From positions 1 to 64,000 of the forward strand of contig OMWH01000012.1 of assembly GCA_900314755.1 (NCBI GenBank): DNA of 64,000 nucleotides, in the 5' to 3' direction. Under the pieces are notes generated by a model. It made no database searches, had not been told where the DNA came from, and saw only the letters and a list, made by a program, of their open reading frames with translations. Position 1 is the first letter of the stretch; every line of letters begins with the position of its first letter. This DNA is from an uncultured Prevotellaceae bacterium (GTDB lineage Bacteria; Bacteroidota; Bacteroidia; Bacteroidales; Bacteroidaceae). Of this stretch, positions 1-8,782 are shown one piece after another. The position numbers and the translations under genes were made by a program.

Positions 1-76
1 CGCGAAGCAGTTCAATGGCCTTGCGTACATGCAGCGTTGTCGCATCCTCGTTCAATGTAACTAATATCTGCGTCAT
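1..76 (-). CDS. Hypothetical protein, N-terminal fragment (runs off the left edge)
   Basis: A minus-strand reading frame opens with ATG at 76 and is still open at base 1. The visible start reads MTQILVTLNEDATTLHVRKA, then IELLR. A Bacteroidota-type -7 box (TATCTTTGC) lies about 100 bases upstream on the same strand (179-187), which supports transcription in this direction. Only 25 residues are visible, too few for a family. The beta-strand-then-helix look is compatible with a small antitoxin-like or hypothetical protein, but that is a guess. Confidence 0.5.
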   Translation of the reverse strand, partial: MTQILVTLNEDATTLHVRKAIELLR

Positions 77-178
77 AATCGTAATCTTTTTGTTCTCGGC
101 GGCAAGGACGGTGCAAGCCGAGTGCAATCAAGTTCACTTAAATTGCCGAGGCGTAGCCCGTACTCGCTACCTTCGGCT
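77..178 (-). other. About 100-nt leader of the left-edge gene
   Basis: This stretch lies between the -7 box at 179-187 and the ATG at 76. On the plus strand it contains two similar GCCGAG-type segments (near 117-123 and 142-148) flanking the small palindrome AAGTTCACTT. No other convincing gene is seen. It may be a structured 5' UTR or a copy of a dispersed repeat. Confidence 0.3.
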
Positions 179-187
179 GCAAAGATA
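179..187 (-). promoter_or_regulatory. -7 promoter box for the left-edge gene
   Basis: Read on the minus strand this is TATCTTTGC, matching the Bacteroidota -7 consensus TAnnTTTG. The start would fall near 172, giving a long leader before the ATG at 76. Confidence 0.45.
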
Positions 188-243
188 CAAAGAAAAATCG
201 AATAAACAAAGAATTCGCATAAAATAACATGAAGTACAACCCT

Positions 244-396
244 TTAAACGAGGATTGACAGGAGGGAAAGGGAGCCGACAATGTAGAATAGTTTTGCCGA
301 TAGCCAGACTCCTTCGTTATTCCACACAATTTCCGTCAGTCTGTGACTCTGCTTCCGCCATAGCGTTTCCTGCTGTTTGTATTGGTCAGCAAGCAT
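244..396 (-). CDS. Small membrane protein, 50 aa, hypothetical
   Basis: A 50-codon ORF runs from ATG at 396 to TAA at 244-246. It starts MLADQYKQQETLWRKQ, a charged, Gln-rich segment, and ends in a hydrophobic run (residues about 31-50, LFYIVGSLSLLSILV), so it would be a C-terminally anchored small membrane protein. A -7 box (TATCTTTGC, 434-442) sits about 38 bases upstream and the codons look ordinary for this genome. No family is recognised. It precedes the left-edge gene on the same strand but that gene has its own promoter. Confidence 0.5.
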   Translation of the reverse strand: MLADQYKQQETLWRKQSHRLTEIVWNNEGVWLSAKLFYIVGSLSLLSILV

Positions 397-433
397 CTGT
401 TTCTCTTGTATCTTTGTTTTTTGTGATAACGAT

Positions 434-442
434 GCAAAGATA
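434..442 (-). promoter_or_regulatory. -7 promoter box for the 50-aa membrane ORF
   Basis: The minus strand reads TATCTTTGC (consensus TAnnTTTG) with a TTTTG about 12 bases further upstream. The predicted start is near 428, a leader of about 30 nt. Confidence 0.45.
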
Positions 443-535
443 CTGCTTTATTTTCAAAATACAAAAAATTAAAAAGAAAACTTATTTCGAGTGAAGATTC
501 TGGTAGGGAGCGTTTCCTCTTTCAATAATTTTTTG

Positions 536-543
536 TACTTTCG
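536..543 (+). promoter_or_regulatory. -7 promoter box of the YqiA-like esterase
   Basis: TACTTTCG on the plus strand is a near-consensus -7 box only 8 bases before the ATG at 552. The predicted transcript would start at or a few bases before the start codon. Confidence 0.4.
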
Positions 544-551
544 CAGACGAT

Positions 552-1178
552 ATGCGGAAGATTGTTTTTCTACATGGGCTCTATGCCAGCGGGCAGTGTG
601 TGCCTGCTGTGGCGTTGAGGGAAGCCTTTGAGGGGTGTGCCGAGGTGCTGACACCAGACTTACCACTGCATCCTCAGGAGGCGGTGACGTTTATTCGGCA
701 GTTGTGCGACAAGGAACATCCTGACATGCTGGTGGGAAACAGTTGTGGCTCGTTCTATGCCCAGATGATCGCACCGACAATAGGAGTGCCGGCACTGCTG
801 GGAAATCCACATTTTAAGATGACGGAATTCTTAAAGCCACGAATAGGAGCACAACAGTATAAATCACCAAGGATGAACGGTTGTCAGGACTTTGTCATTG
901 ACGAGCAACTGATCAACGAGTTTGCCACTATGGAGGCTCACCAATTTGACCACTGCAATGACCATTCAAAAGAATGTGTATGGGGACTCTTTGGCGAACA
1001 AGACAACCTGGCACATTTCGAGTCCCTCTTCTTAGAACATTACACCCATAGTTTTCACTTCCCTGGTGGGCATACGCCTACCGCCGAGGAAGTCAAAACA
1101 TGGTATGTCCCATTAATCAAACAGTTAATGGGGGAAGACCTTAGCAAGACCTGTTTTCCAGATACCGCTTGTACTTGA
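552..1178 (+). CDS. YqiA/YcfP-family alpha/beta-hydrolase (esterase)
   Basis: A 208-residue cytosolic alpha/beta-hydrolase of the YqiA/YcfP type. It opens MRKIVFLHGLYASG, with the strand-then-HG oxyanion motif, and carries the nucleophile elbow GNSCGS near residues 62-67. A late acidic residue lies in LFGEQDN and the late histidine in PGGHT, completing a Ser-Asp-His triad layout. Family members hydrolyse small acyl esters; the physiological substrate is unknown. It stands alone on the plus strand, and its last 38 bases overlap the 3' end of the convergent membrane-protein gene, so its C-terminal residues are constrained by both frames. The promoter leaves almost no leader. Confidence 0.75.
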   Translation: MRKIVFLHGLYASGQCVPAVALREAFEGCAEVLTPDLPLHPQEAVTFIRQLCDKEHPDMLVGNSCGSFYAQMIAPTIGVPALLGNPHFKMTEFLKPRIGAQQYKSPRMNGCQDFVIDEQLINEFATMEAHQFDHCNDHSKECVWGLFGEQDNLAHFESLFLEHYTHSFHFPGGHTPTAEEVKTWYVPLIKQLMGEDLSKTCFPDTACT

Positions 1179-1629
1179 GCTTACGGTTACGACAATAGAT
1201 GATGATCGCAATGCCGGCAGCCAAGGGTACGAGGGCAAGAACAGCGAAGAAGAAGAAAAAGGCTCCACCGATGTTAAAACCGATAGCACCACGCGGCTGG
1301 TATTCCGGCTCGGCATAGAGGGCGAGACTGTCAGTCAGTTCCGCTACCAAGGCAGAATCCCCTTCCTCCTCGGCGCTCTCAATCTGTGACAGGACACGCT
1401 GATACTCGGCATGCAGATGGAGAGAGTCAGCATTGTATGCCTCCAACGCTGCCTCATACTCCTGTTGCGCCGCAGAATACTCCTCTCTCTTTTCATCCAG
1501 GCTGTCCTCAAGTCCAAATATCATGAAGACGCAAACCAGGATGAATAACACGCTACCAATCGTTAACAGCCATCCGAAACTATTCAGACAGCCACTTGGT
1601 TTCTTGACAGGCTGTGTAATCTCCTCCAT
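1141..1629 (-). CDS. Hypothetical two-TM protein with a coiled-coil-like middle
   Basis: A 162-residue protein of unrecognised family. A hydrophobic segment at about residues 19-40 is followed by a long charged, Glu/Ala-rich helical stretch (about 42-105) likely to form a coiled coil. A second hydrophobic segment lies at about 117-146, and the C-terminus is basic. It is probably an inner-membrane protein with a soluble helical hairpin between its spans. Its ATG overlaps the stop of the upstream acetylesterase gene by one base (TAATG), so it is the last gene of the fur-purA-hisS operon. No function can be assigned. Confidence 0.65.
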   Translation of the reverse strand: MEEITQPVKKPSGCLNSFGWLLTIGSVLFILVCVFMIFGLEDSLDEKREEYSAAQQEYEAALEAYNADSLHLHAEYQRVLSQIESAEEEGDSALVAELTDSLALYAEPEYQPRGAIGFNIGGAFFFFFAVLALVPLAAGIAIIIYCRNRKLKYKRYLENRSC

Positions 1630-2453
1630 TATTTATTGTCCTTAATATGATATCTCTCCAATACCGGAATCTCTTTGACAAGTGCGTCAGACAAGAGTCC
1701 TGCCACGACGTGGGCACCATATATATTATAATGTGTATTGTCCTGACGGCCTTGCGGCAAGGCAGGGTGCTCACCCGGCTTATACCACATGTGAAGTTTC
1801 TTGGAACCCTCCACTCCTAAGGACTGCTCCAGGTCATGAGTAATCTTATTGGCATTCACGAAATGCACATTCATACGCAATGCCACATCACGGGGAGCAA
1901 CAGCATAGAGTTTATGGGTATCTATCAGGGAATCACCCTCCGCAACTTTGGCACCATCGGCAAAGGTCGTGTTACGCAGAGCCTCGTCATCATCGTTCTT
2001 CACCGTCTTTGTGGCGAAGTTACGACGGACGACAGGGTTCATAATAACAGGGATGCCCCCTTTCTCACGTGTCTCTCGCACAAACTTGGCAAGATTATAG
2101 TCGAAGGTGGAGCCGGGATCAGTATGACGCTCTATTTGAGGTTTCTCGTCATTATGACCAAACTGGATGATGACGTAGTCACCAGGTTTGATGAGCGAGA
2201 GCACCTTGTCCCAACGCCCCTCATCAATGAAACTCTTGGAGGAGCGCCCGTTGACAGCATGATTGTCTACTCGTATATACGTGGAGTCAAAATAACTTTG
2301 TAATGCCATCGCCCACCCTCTTTCCGGTGAGCCCGTAGAGAGGTCTTTCTTGGCGGCGGTCGAATCGCCAATCACGAAAATGGTCGTCAGGTGGTTTGGC
2401 TTCAAAGAAGTCAGTGTCACCAAGACCAGCAATGCCATCAATATTCTTCTCAT
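1629..2453 (-). CDS. SGNH/GDSL esterase, rhamnogalacturonan acetylesterase-like
   Basis: A 274-residue secreted esterase of the SGNH superfamily, closest in look to carbohydrate esterase family 12 (rhamnogalacturonan acetylesterases), which remove acetyl groups from pectin. An N-terminal hydrophobic segment (residues 1-20) is a probable signal peptide. Block I is IGDSTAA with the catalytic Ser near residue 30, the Gly block is VNGRSSKSF, and block III is QFGHND. The late GAHV supplies a plausible histidine. It overlaps hisS by four bases (ATGA). A polysaccharide-degrading enzyme in a tRNA-synthetase operon is typical of loosely organised Bacteroidota operons. Confidence 0.8.
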   Translation of the reverse strand: MRRILMALLVLVTLTSLKPNHLTTIFVIGDSTAAKKDLSTGSPERGWAMALQSYFDSTYIRVDNHAVNGRSSKSFIDEGRWDKVLSLIKPGDYVIIQFGHNDEKPQIERHTDPGSTFDYNLAKFVRETREKGGIPVIMNPVVRRNFATKTVKNDDDEALRNTTFADGAKVAEGDSLIDTHKLYAVAPRDVALRMNVHFVNANKITHDLEQSLGVEGSKKLHMWYKPGEHPALPQGRQDNTHYNIYGAHVVAGLLSDALVKEIPVLERYHIKDNK

Positions 2454-3808
2454 AGTCTGCCTATCAGTTCTTCTGGGGTTACCATTTGTTGTTCACCAGT
2501 CTCCATATTCTTCAAGGTGATCTTCCCTTCCTTCATCTCATTTTCACCTGCGAGGGCGACGAAAGGAATCTGCTTGGCATTGGCATAGCTCATCTGCTTC
2601 TTCATCTTAGCAGCATCAGGGTAAATTTCCGCATGAATACCTTCCTTGCGTACCTTATTTATAATAGGGAGACAATAGGCTGTCTCTTTCTCTCCAAAAT
2701 TGATGAAAAGAATCTGGGTGGTACTCATGGAGTCTTTCGGATAAAGATCCAAAGTATTCAACACATCATAGATGCGGTCAGCACCAAAGGAGATACCTAC
2801 CCCACTCAACCCTGGCATGCCAAAGATGCCCGTCAGGTTGTCATAACGACCGCCACCTGTTATACTGCCCATCTCCACATCAAGAGCCTTCACCTCAAAG
2901 ATGGCACCCGTATAATAATTCAAGCCGCGAGCCAGTGTCAAGTCCAACTGGATCTCATTCTTTAGTCCGACAACATGGAGAACACTCAAAATATACTCTG
3001 TCTCTTCCACACCCTTCTTTCCCGTCTCACTGCCATCAAGTACCTGAGCGATTGTCTTGAGTTTTTCCTCGTTAGTACCAGACAGAGAAATGATAGGCTG
3101 CAACTTGGCAATCTGGTCCTCACTGAGACCGTCTTCCCGCAACTCCGCATTGACATTGTCTATGCCTATCTTGTCGAGCTTATCAATGGCAACAGTGATA
3201 TCCACAATCTTATCGGCAGCACCGATAACCTCAGCGATACCTGTCAGTATCTTACGGTTATTGATTTTAATTTGTACACGGATGCCAAAGCGGGTGAATA
3301 CAGTGTCGACAATCTGCATCAACTCTACTTCATTAAGCAAGGAGTCTGAGCCAACGACATCAGCATCACATTGGTAGAATTCACGATAACGTCCCTTTTG
3401 AGGACGGTCAGCACGCCAGACAGGCTGTATCTGATAACGCTTGAAAGGCAGTTGTAACTCGTCACGATGCATCACGACATAACGTGCAAAGGGAACGGTC
3501 AGGTCATAACGCAGACCTTTCTCACAGAGTTTTGCCGCAAGATGCAGAGAGTTGCGCTCTTGTAACTCCTGGTCTGTCAGTTTGCCCATGAAATCACCGC
3601 TGTTAAGTACTTTAAAGAGAAGTTTGTCACCCTCTTCGCCATACTTGCCCATCAGTGTTTGAAGGGTTTCCATCGCAGGAGTCTCTATCTGTTGAAAACC
3701 ATATAAGGCATATACTTCCCGAATGGTATCAAAGATATAGTTTCGCTTCGCCATTTCGATAGGTCCGAAATCGCGTGTTCCTTTGGGTATACTCGGTTTC
3801 TGTGCCAT
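2450..3808 (-). CDS. hisS: Histidyl-tRNA synthetase
   Basis: A 452-residue class II aminoacyl-tRNA synthetase that charges tRNA-His. It opens [16 protein letters not shown], the usual HisRS N-terminus. Motif 2 is visible as [20 protein letters not shown], followed by [10 protein letters not shown]. The histidine-binding segment is [10 protein letters not shown], and motif 3 lies in the [18 protein letters not shown] region. A C-terminal anticodon-binding domain covers about the last 90 residues. The length is normal. Its ATG overlaps the purA stop by one base and its stop overlaps the acetylesterase start, so translation is probably coupled along the operon. Confidence 0.95.
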   Translation of the reverse strand: MAQKPSIPKGTRDFGPIEMAKRNYIFDTIREVYALYGFQQIETPAMETLQTLMGKYGEEGDKLLFKVLNSGDFMGKLTDQELQERNSLHLAAKLCEKGLRYDLTVPFARYVVMHRDELQLPFKRYQIQPVWRADRPQKGRYREFYQCDADVVGSDSLLNEVELMQIVDTVFTRFGIRVQIKINNRKILTGIAEVIGAADKIVDITVAIDKLDKIGIDNVNAELREDGLSEDQIAKLQPIISLSGTNEEKLKTIAQVLDGSETGKKGVEETEYILSVLHVVGLKNEIQLDLTLARGLNYYTGAIFEVKALDVEMGSITGGGRYDNLTGIFGMPGLSGVGISFGADRIYDVLNTLDLYPKDSMSTTQILFINFGEKETAYCLPIINKVRKEGIHAEIYPDAAKMKKQMSYANAKQIPFVALAGENEMKEGKITLKNMETGEQQMVTPEELIGRL

Positions 3809-5079
3809 TACTTCCTTACGATTGTTTGTGCCCTGTCCGGACCGATAGAGATAATCTTAATAGGAGTCTCCAGGAAATCCTCCAGGAACTTGATATAGTC
3901 CTTGAATGCCTGTGGGAACTGCTCCTCACTGGTGAACGATGTCATATCCGTTTTCCATCCTGGGAGTTCCTTATAGACAGGCTCGATGCCTTCCTCGATA
4001 TTATAGGGGAAATAATCAATCTCGGTACCATTCTGCTTATAGGCGACACACGCTTTGATAGTATCGAAGTCGTCCAGCACGTCACTCTTCATCATAATCA
4101 GCTGGGTAACACCATTCACCATGATGGAGTATTTCAGTGCTATCAGGTCAATCCACCCACAACGACGCTCACGACCGGTCACTGCACCATACTCATGACC
4201 CAAGTCACGAATACGCTTACCTGTCTCATCAAACAGCTCGGTGGGGAAAGGACCTGCACCGACACGTGTGCAATATGCCTTCATAATACCGTAGACATCA
4301 CCAATCTTGTTAGGACCGATTCCGAGTCCTGTGCAAGCACCAGCACAGATGGTATTGGAAGAGGTCACGAAGGGATAAGAGCCGAAGTCAATATCCAGCA
4401 TGGTACCTTGCGCACCCTCACAGAGAACACTCTTGCCACTCTTCAGGAGATTATTAATCTCATGCTCTGAGTCAACGATGGGGAACTGACGGAGATACGC
4501 AATACCTTCCAGCCATTTCTTCTCGACCTCCGTGATGTCGTACTCAAAGTTCAATGATTTCAGGATGGCTTCATGACGAGCCTTTGCCTTGGCATATTTC
4601 TCCTCGAAATTCTCAAGGATATCACCGACACGGAGACCGTTACGGCTCACCTTGTCTGTATAGGTAGGACCAATTCCCTTACCTGTCGTGCCTACTTTAT
4701 TCTTTCCCTTTTGTGCCTCATAGGCGGCATCCAGGACACGGTGTGTGGGCATAATGAGATGAGCCTTCTTGGAGATATGCAACCTGCTCTTCAGCTCATG
4801 ACCACTTGCCTCCAATGCCTTTGCCTCTTCCATAAACAGGTCGGGAGCCAAGACCACGCCATTACCTATTATATTAACCTTTCCCCCCTGGAAAATACCT
4901 GACGGGATACTACGAAGAACATACTTCTGTCCCTCGAACTCCAATGTATGACCTGCATTAGGACCTCCCTGAAAACGAGCAACCACATCGTATTGGGGTG
5001 TCAATACATCAACCACTTTTCCTTTTCCTTCATCGCCCCACTGTAAACCGAGCAGGACATCTACTTTTCCTTGATTCAT
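3808..5079 (-). CDS. purA: Adenylosuccinate synthase
   Basis: A 423-residue PurA that converts IMP and aspartate to adenylosuccinate with GTP, the first committed step to AMP. The N-terminus has the P-loop-like [12 protein letters not shown] with catalytic Asp and His in GGPNAGHT. The switch region [13 protein letters not shown] and the IMP-binding [20 protein letters not shown] are intact, as is the GTP-recognition end ISIGPDR. The length is standard. It lies 5 bases downstream of the fur-family gene and is followed without gap by hisS. Confidence 0.96.
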   Translation of the reverse strand: MNQGKVDVLLGLQWGDEGKGKVVDVLTPQYDVVARFQGGPNAGHTLEFEGQKYVLRSIPSGIFQGGKVNIIGNGVVLAPDLFMEEAKALEASGHELKSRLHISKKAHLIMPTHRVLDAAYEAQKGKNKVGTTGKGIGPTYTDKVSRNGLRVGDILENFEEKYAKAKARHEAILKSLNFEYDITEVEKKWLEGIAYLRQFPIVDSEHEINNLLKSGKSVLCEGAQGTMLDIDFGSYPFVTSSNTICAGACTGLGIGPNKIGDVYGIMKAYCTRVGAGPFPTELFDETGKRIRDLGHEYGAVTGRERRCGWIDLIALKYSIMVNGVTQLIMMKSDVLDDFDTIKACVAYKQNGTEIDYFPYNIEEGIEPVYKELPGWKTDMTSFTSEEQFPQAFKDYIKFLEDFLETPIKIISIGPDRAQTIVRK

Positions 5080-5084
5080 GTCTA

Positions 5085-5573
5085 TTATATTTTAATTTTT
5101 TGTTTCTTTTGCTGACTCTTTATCCTGGTAATCTTTGCCTGACACGTGCTGCATATTCCATAAATGTAAAGGGAATAGCCATCCTTGCGGAAACGTTTCA
5201 GATGCATATTGCCAATAGTTTCAGATATCTGAGGAGACTTTATTTCCGTTACCTTACCACAGACGGTACATATCTGATGGCTATGACTGTTATTATCGTA
5301 ACAAGCCTCATACTTCGTCTGTCCCTGGAAACGATGACGAATCACCAATCGCAACTCCATAAAGAGCTTCAATGTATTATAGAGGGTTGCCCTGCTAACA
5401 GGGAATTTGTTCTCCTCTGCTAACTTATCACTTAACTCCTCTAAAGTAAAATGACCATTAATATCATATACTGCATCTAATATGGCATACCTCTCAGGCG
5501 TTTTCCGATGATTATTCATCTCCAGATAATTAGTCAATATCTGCCTGACAGTAGTCCTTACGCTCTCTTTCAT
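5085..5573 (-). CDS. Fur-family metal-responsive transcriptional repressor
   Basis: A 162-residue Fur/PerR/Zur-family DNA-binding protein. The N-terminal winged helix (about residues 15-85) contains the recognition-helix region SRATLYNTLKLF. The C-terminal dimerisation half carries two Cys pairs, CTVCGK and CSTCQ, which form the structural zinc site, and His residues in NNSHSHQ as candidate sensory ligands. The tail is lysine-rich. Whether it senses iron, zinc or peroxide cannot be told. It leads the operon that includes purA and hisS, with a -7 box at 5599-5606. Confidence 0.88.
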   Translation of the reverse strand: MKESVRTTVRQILTNYLEMNNHRKTPERYAILDAVYDINGHFTLEELSDKLAEENKFPVSRATLYNTLKLFMELRLVIRHRFQGQTKYEACYDNNSHSHQICTVCGKVTEIKSPQISETIGNMHLKRFRKDGYSLYIYGICSTCQAKITRIKSQQKKQKIKI

Positions 5574-5598
5574 AAATCCATTAATACCTTAAACCGCA

Positions 5599-5606
5599 CA
5601 AAATTA
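5599..5606 (-). promoter_or_regulatory. -7 promoter box of the fur-purA-hisS operon
   Basis: The minus strand reads TAATTTTG, a full match to TAnnTTTG, about 25 bases before the ATG at 5573. Confidence 0.5.
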
Positions 5607-5638
5607 CAATAATTTATTCAGATTACGGCATTAATTAT

Positions 5639-6259
5639 TTAAAAAAGTTCTAAATTAAGACTTTTAAGCGCACTTTTTGCCATTCTCTCATAGACAATCC
5701 CTAATTCTGCAAAACGGATAATGCTTTGCATGGCTGCTTTTCGCACGATCAAGGAAGGACCTTGCAAGGCGGTCAACGCCTGATCAATGAACTCATTGAT
5801 ACCACGCTCGTTAGGTTCTTGTTTATTCATAAACAAACGTGTCAATATATGATAACCACATAATTGATACAACTCTTTGTCTGAAGCCAACCACTGGAAT
5901 GCCTTGTCTGCCGCATATGGAAGATGTTGATAGAGGTTAAAGGCGGCTTGTTCTGCTATTTCTTGAGAATCCGTCTGCTCCATCCAGATATCTACCACTT
6001 CCGGCAGCATCTGATCAGCAGGCATCAGCATCGTGGCAAGGATCTTGCATTCTCTCACGTTCTCTTTCCATAACTCTATGGCTAAATCATAGTTCTTACC
6101 TATTTCTTGAGCTTTTTCATATAGCATAGGTATGGATGCCCCCCAATTGAGCTTGTACACCACCCCTTTGTCACGCATTGACTGTGCCGTCTTGCCATCC
6201 ATCAGAAGGCGGAAAGACTTTTTGATGTCCTTGACTTGTTCTTGAATCTTTTCATTCAT
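5639..6259 (-). CDS. DNA alkylation repair (AlkD-like) HEAT-repeat protein
   Basis: A 206-residue all-helical protein resembling the short Bacteroidota branch of AlkC/AlkD DNA-glycosylase-like HEAT proteins. Features that suggest this are the N-terminal SFRLLMDGKTAQSMRDKG, the YKLNWGASIPMLYEKAQEIG block, and the later WLASDKELYQLCGYHILTRL repeat pattern. Classical AlkD removes alkylated bases using an aspartate near an aromatic cleft. I cannot confirm that this short form is catalytic. It overlaps the upstream peptidase gene by four bases (ATGA) and is the last gene of that operon. Confidence 0.6.
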   Translation of the reverse strand: MNEKIQEQVKDIKKSFRLLMDGKTAQSMRDKGVVYKLNWGASIPMLYEKAQEIGKNYDLAIELWKENVRECKILATMLMPADQMLPEVVDIWMEQTDSQEIAEQAAFNLYQHLPYAADKAFQWLASDKELYQLCGYHILTRLFMNKQEPNERGINEFIDQALTALQGPSLIVRKAAMQSIIRFAELGIVYERMAKSALKSLNLELF

Positions 6260-8199
6260 ATTAATGTTCCGTATTCTGTACTATAACGTAACATTTGTTC
6301 AACATATCCTTCCGTATAGTCAACTTTTACGTCTATCGTCTCACCCGTTTTGTCCTTTACCAATGTCATCTTGGGATTGATAAATCCTTTATAGGGAGCT
6401 AGATCCAACTTTTGATAACGTTCCAATATCTCTTGATGAATGATGGGGTCTACTTTAATGGCATAGCGCTCCACCAACTGCCGAGCAGCCTCGTAGTCGC
6501 CTTCACTCTTAATACGCTGGATTTCTGCCAACAAAGTGGCAAACAGCTTGCGCAGCTCTTGATAGTCATTAATCTGCACATAGGTTTTTCCCTCACGTTT
6601 GACCAAGGAGACGGCTTCGCCATTCTCATAACACCAATGGGCTATCAATGCACGGTTTCGCATGTGAGCTTCTTCTATCTGATTACCAGGTTGAATGCGG
6701 ATCAACTGCGTCAGCAAACCATTCATCATATAACTATAATATTGTGACTTATATGCCTCTTCATTGGGAGTTAATCCGAGTTCCACCAATTTGGCATCTG
6801 CAATATAATATAGTCCAAAAAGATCAGCGCGCGCTTCCTCTATTGTATTGCCGTAGGCTTTCAGGGCATCCGGATCTGTATGAGGTAACAGCTGTCCACT
6901 CCCATGTCCCAAACATTCATGAAGATCAGTATGCAGGTCATCACAGATATCTCCATATTGCTCTATCATTCTCAGCGTGTCCTCGTCAATGACAAACTCT
7001 TCTTTGAAGCCATTGCCATGAGCAGCCTTATTGTATGCATCCGTAATATTACTGATAGTGATACTCTTACTACCATATTCTGCCCTTATCCAATCAGCAT
7101 TAGGCAGATTGATGCCAATGGCTGTGGAAGGATACTCATCGCCTCCCAGCATGGCGGCGCAAATAGCATTAGCAGTAACTCCCTTCACTTGTTTTTTACG
7201 GAAGCGAGGGTCAACAGGTGAGTGGTCCTCAAACCATTGGGCATTGGTGCTGATGGTTTGTGTCCGTTTGGTTGCCTCAAGGTCTTTATATTCCACAATA
7301 CCTTCCCATGACCCTTTCAGTCCCAACGGATCACCATAAACCTCAATAAAACCATTCACAAAATCAATTCTACCGTTGTGTTCATTGACCCATTCTTTAC
7401 AATAGTCATTAAAAAACTTCAAATCACCAGTTTGATAATAATCAACTAACAAACTGATGATTCGCTTCTGATGCTCGTTCTCTGCATACTCTCTTGCTTT
7501 CTTCAACCAGAAGACAATCTTTTCGATTGCCGCGGAATATTTCCCTCCTACATGCCAGACATCCTCATAGAGAACTCCGTCTTTTTTCACCAATGTGGAG
7601 TTTAGTCCGAAAGAAGGCGGTTCCTTTCCTTGATATTCCTCTTTTTTCCTTTGGTAAAATGTTTCTGCCTCTTGCTGAGTTACTCCTTCATAGAAATGGC
7701 AAGCGGATGTTTGTACTAAATCTTCACCATCATTCTTATTGACCCGTTTGGGGGCTACCGATTCATCAAAGATCACAGGAAAAAGTTCTTGACATAAATC
7801 CTCAATGTCTTCTCCGTCTTTTAAAGGGAGAGTGGACTTGTCGACCATCAAAAGGGCTTCACGAAGATAGTCCTCAGAGAACTCGGCCTGGAATTTCTCA
7901 CATCCATAATGATGATAGATACCATTAGAGAACCAGAGTCTTTTCAGATATACCCCTAAAGCTTTGAAGTCCTTTGTTGTACGGTCAATGTCAGAAGACA
8001 TATAAACGGCCTCCAACATCTTACGGATACGTAAGTTATACTTTCCGAACTGATCAAAAGTAATATCTCGTCCATACAATGTCGCTTGGGACAGTGCATA
8101 GATGTACTGTTTCTGACACAAAGTTAACTGCTCAAAACCAGGGAGCTGGTATCTGAGCAGTTGCAGGTCGGCGAAACGTTCGTCTGAATAATTAAACAT
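6256..8199 (-). CDS. Dipeptidyl peptidase III (family M49 metallopeptidase)
   Basis: A 647-residue M49 zinc peptidase that removes dipeptides from the N-terminus of oligopeptides. The zinc motif is HECLGH at residues 427-432 (the bacterial form of HExxGH), and the third ligand lies in EEARADLFGLYY about 25 residues later. There is no signal peptide, so it is probably cytosolic. I place the start at 8199 (MFNYSDERFADLQ). An upstream ATG at 8256 would overlap the AraC-type gene by 65 bases, whereas 8199 overlaps by only 8 and gives the family-like N-terminus. Co-transcription with a regulator and an AlkD-like gene is suggested by the overlaps. Confidence 0.9.
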   Translation of the reverse strand: MFNYSDERFADLQLLRYQLPGFEQLTLCQKQYIYALSQATLYGRDITFDQFGKYNLRIRKMLEAVYMSSDIDRTTKDFKALGVYLKRLWFSNGIYHHYGCEKFQAEFSEDYLREALLMVDKSTLPLKDGEDIEDLCQELFPVIFDESVAPKRVNKNDGEDLVQTSACHFYEGVTQQEAETFYQRKKEEYQGKEPPSFGLNSTLVKKDGVLYEDVWHVGGKYSAAIEKIVFWLKKAREYAENEHQKRIISLLVDYYQTGDLKFFNDYCKEWVNEHNGRIDFVNGFIEVYGDPLGLKGSWEGIVEYKDLEATKRTQTISTNAQWFEDHSPVDPRFRKKQVKGVTANAICAAMLGGDEYPSTAIGINLPNADWIRAEYGSKSITISNITDAYNKAAHGNGFKEEFVIDEDTLRMIEQYGDICDDLHTDLHECLGHGSGQLLPHTDPDALKAYGNTIEEARADLFGLYYIADAKLVELGLTPNEEAYKSQYYSYMMNGLLTQLIRIQPGNQIEEAHMRNRALIAHWCYENGEAVSLVKREGKTYVQINDYQELRKLFATLLAEIQRIKSEGDYEAARQLVERYAIKVDPIIHQEILERYQKLDLAPYKGFINPKMTLVKDKTGETIDVKVDYTEGYVEQMLRYSTEYGTLI

Positions 8200-8662
8200 C
8201 TTGTTTCTTAATTCTTGTTTTTGCACGTCTAACCTTCTGAGAGGGATGATTTTCATAATGTCTCAAACGATACTCACGGGGAGTCATATTCATGAATTTA
8301 AAGAAAGAGGCATAAAAAGACTGACGATTAGCAAAGCCAACCATATCACTCACCTCTTCCATTGTCAGTTCCTGAAATCGTTTGTCAACCATAATGGTCA
8401 TCGCCTCCTCAATCCGGAACTTGTTCACAAATGACGTGTAGTTCATATGAAACTGAACACTCACCACGGCAGAGATGTATCGGGTGTTAGTACCCAGATC
8501 CTCTGCCAACTTCTTTGCAGAATAATCCTTGTCTTTGTATTTCTTCTGCATGACAATGACGTTAAGGATACGCCCCTTGAGATCGTCCATCAACTGAGGA
8601 TTAACCAACGTTCTATACGCTGCCTCCTTGACCTTTTTCTCAGTGATATTATACTTTGCCAT
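8192..8662 (-). CDS. AraC-type helix-turn-helix regulator, DNA-binding domain only
   Basis: A 156-residue regulator consisting almost entirely of the AraC/XylS DNA-binding region. The first HTH is around YSAKKLAEDLGTNTRYISAV and the second around MEEVSDMVGFANRQSFYASF, followed by the characteristic MTPREYR end. A short basic tail follows. There is no room for a large sensory domain, so it may be driven by expression level or by a partner. It leads the operon with dipeptidyl peptidase III and the AlkD-like gene and is divergent from recQ. Confidence 0.82.
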   Translation of the reverse strand: MAKYNITEKKVKEAAYRTLVNPQLMDDLKGRILNVIVMQKKYKDKDYSAKKLAEDLGTNTRYISAVVSVQFHMNYTSFVNKFRIEEAMTIMVDKRFQELTMEEVSDMVGFANRQSFYASFFKFMNMTPREYRLRHYENHPSQKVRRAKTRIKKQDV

Positions 8663-8695
8663 ACTAATAATTAAAGATTATTTTGTTATTACTTT

Positions 8696-8704
8696 GCAAA
8701 TATA
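8696..8704 (-). promoter_or_regulatory. -7 promoter box of the AraC-M49-AlkD operon
   Basis: The minus strand reads TATATTTGC (TAnnTTTG consensus), 34 bases before the ATG at 8662. It is divergent from the recQ promoter, in an AT-rich gap. Confidence 0.5.
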
Positions 8705-8757
8705 GTAAAAAATTCTAATAATACATCATATTTCTACAGTTTTTTACAAAAAATTTA

Positions 8758-8765
8758 TATCTTTG
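8758..8765 (+). promoter_or_regulatory. -7 promoter box of recQ
   Basis: TATCTTTG on the plus strand matches the -7 consensus and includes the first base of an alternative GTG codon at 8765. The transcript should therefore start near 8771, which excludes that GTG and favours the ATG at 8783. Confidence 0.55.
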
Positions 8766-8782
8766 TGCAAAATTTTGAGGAA

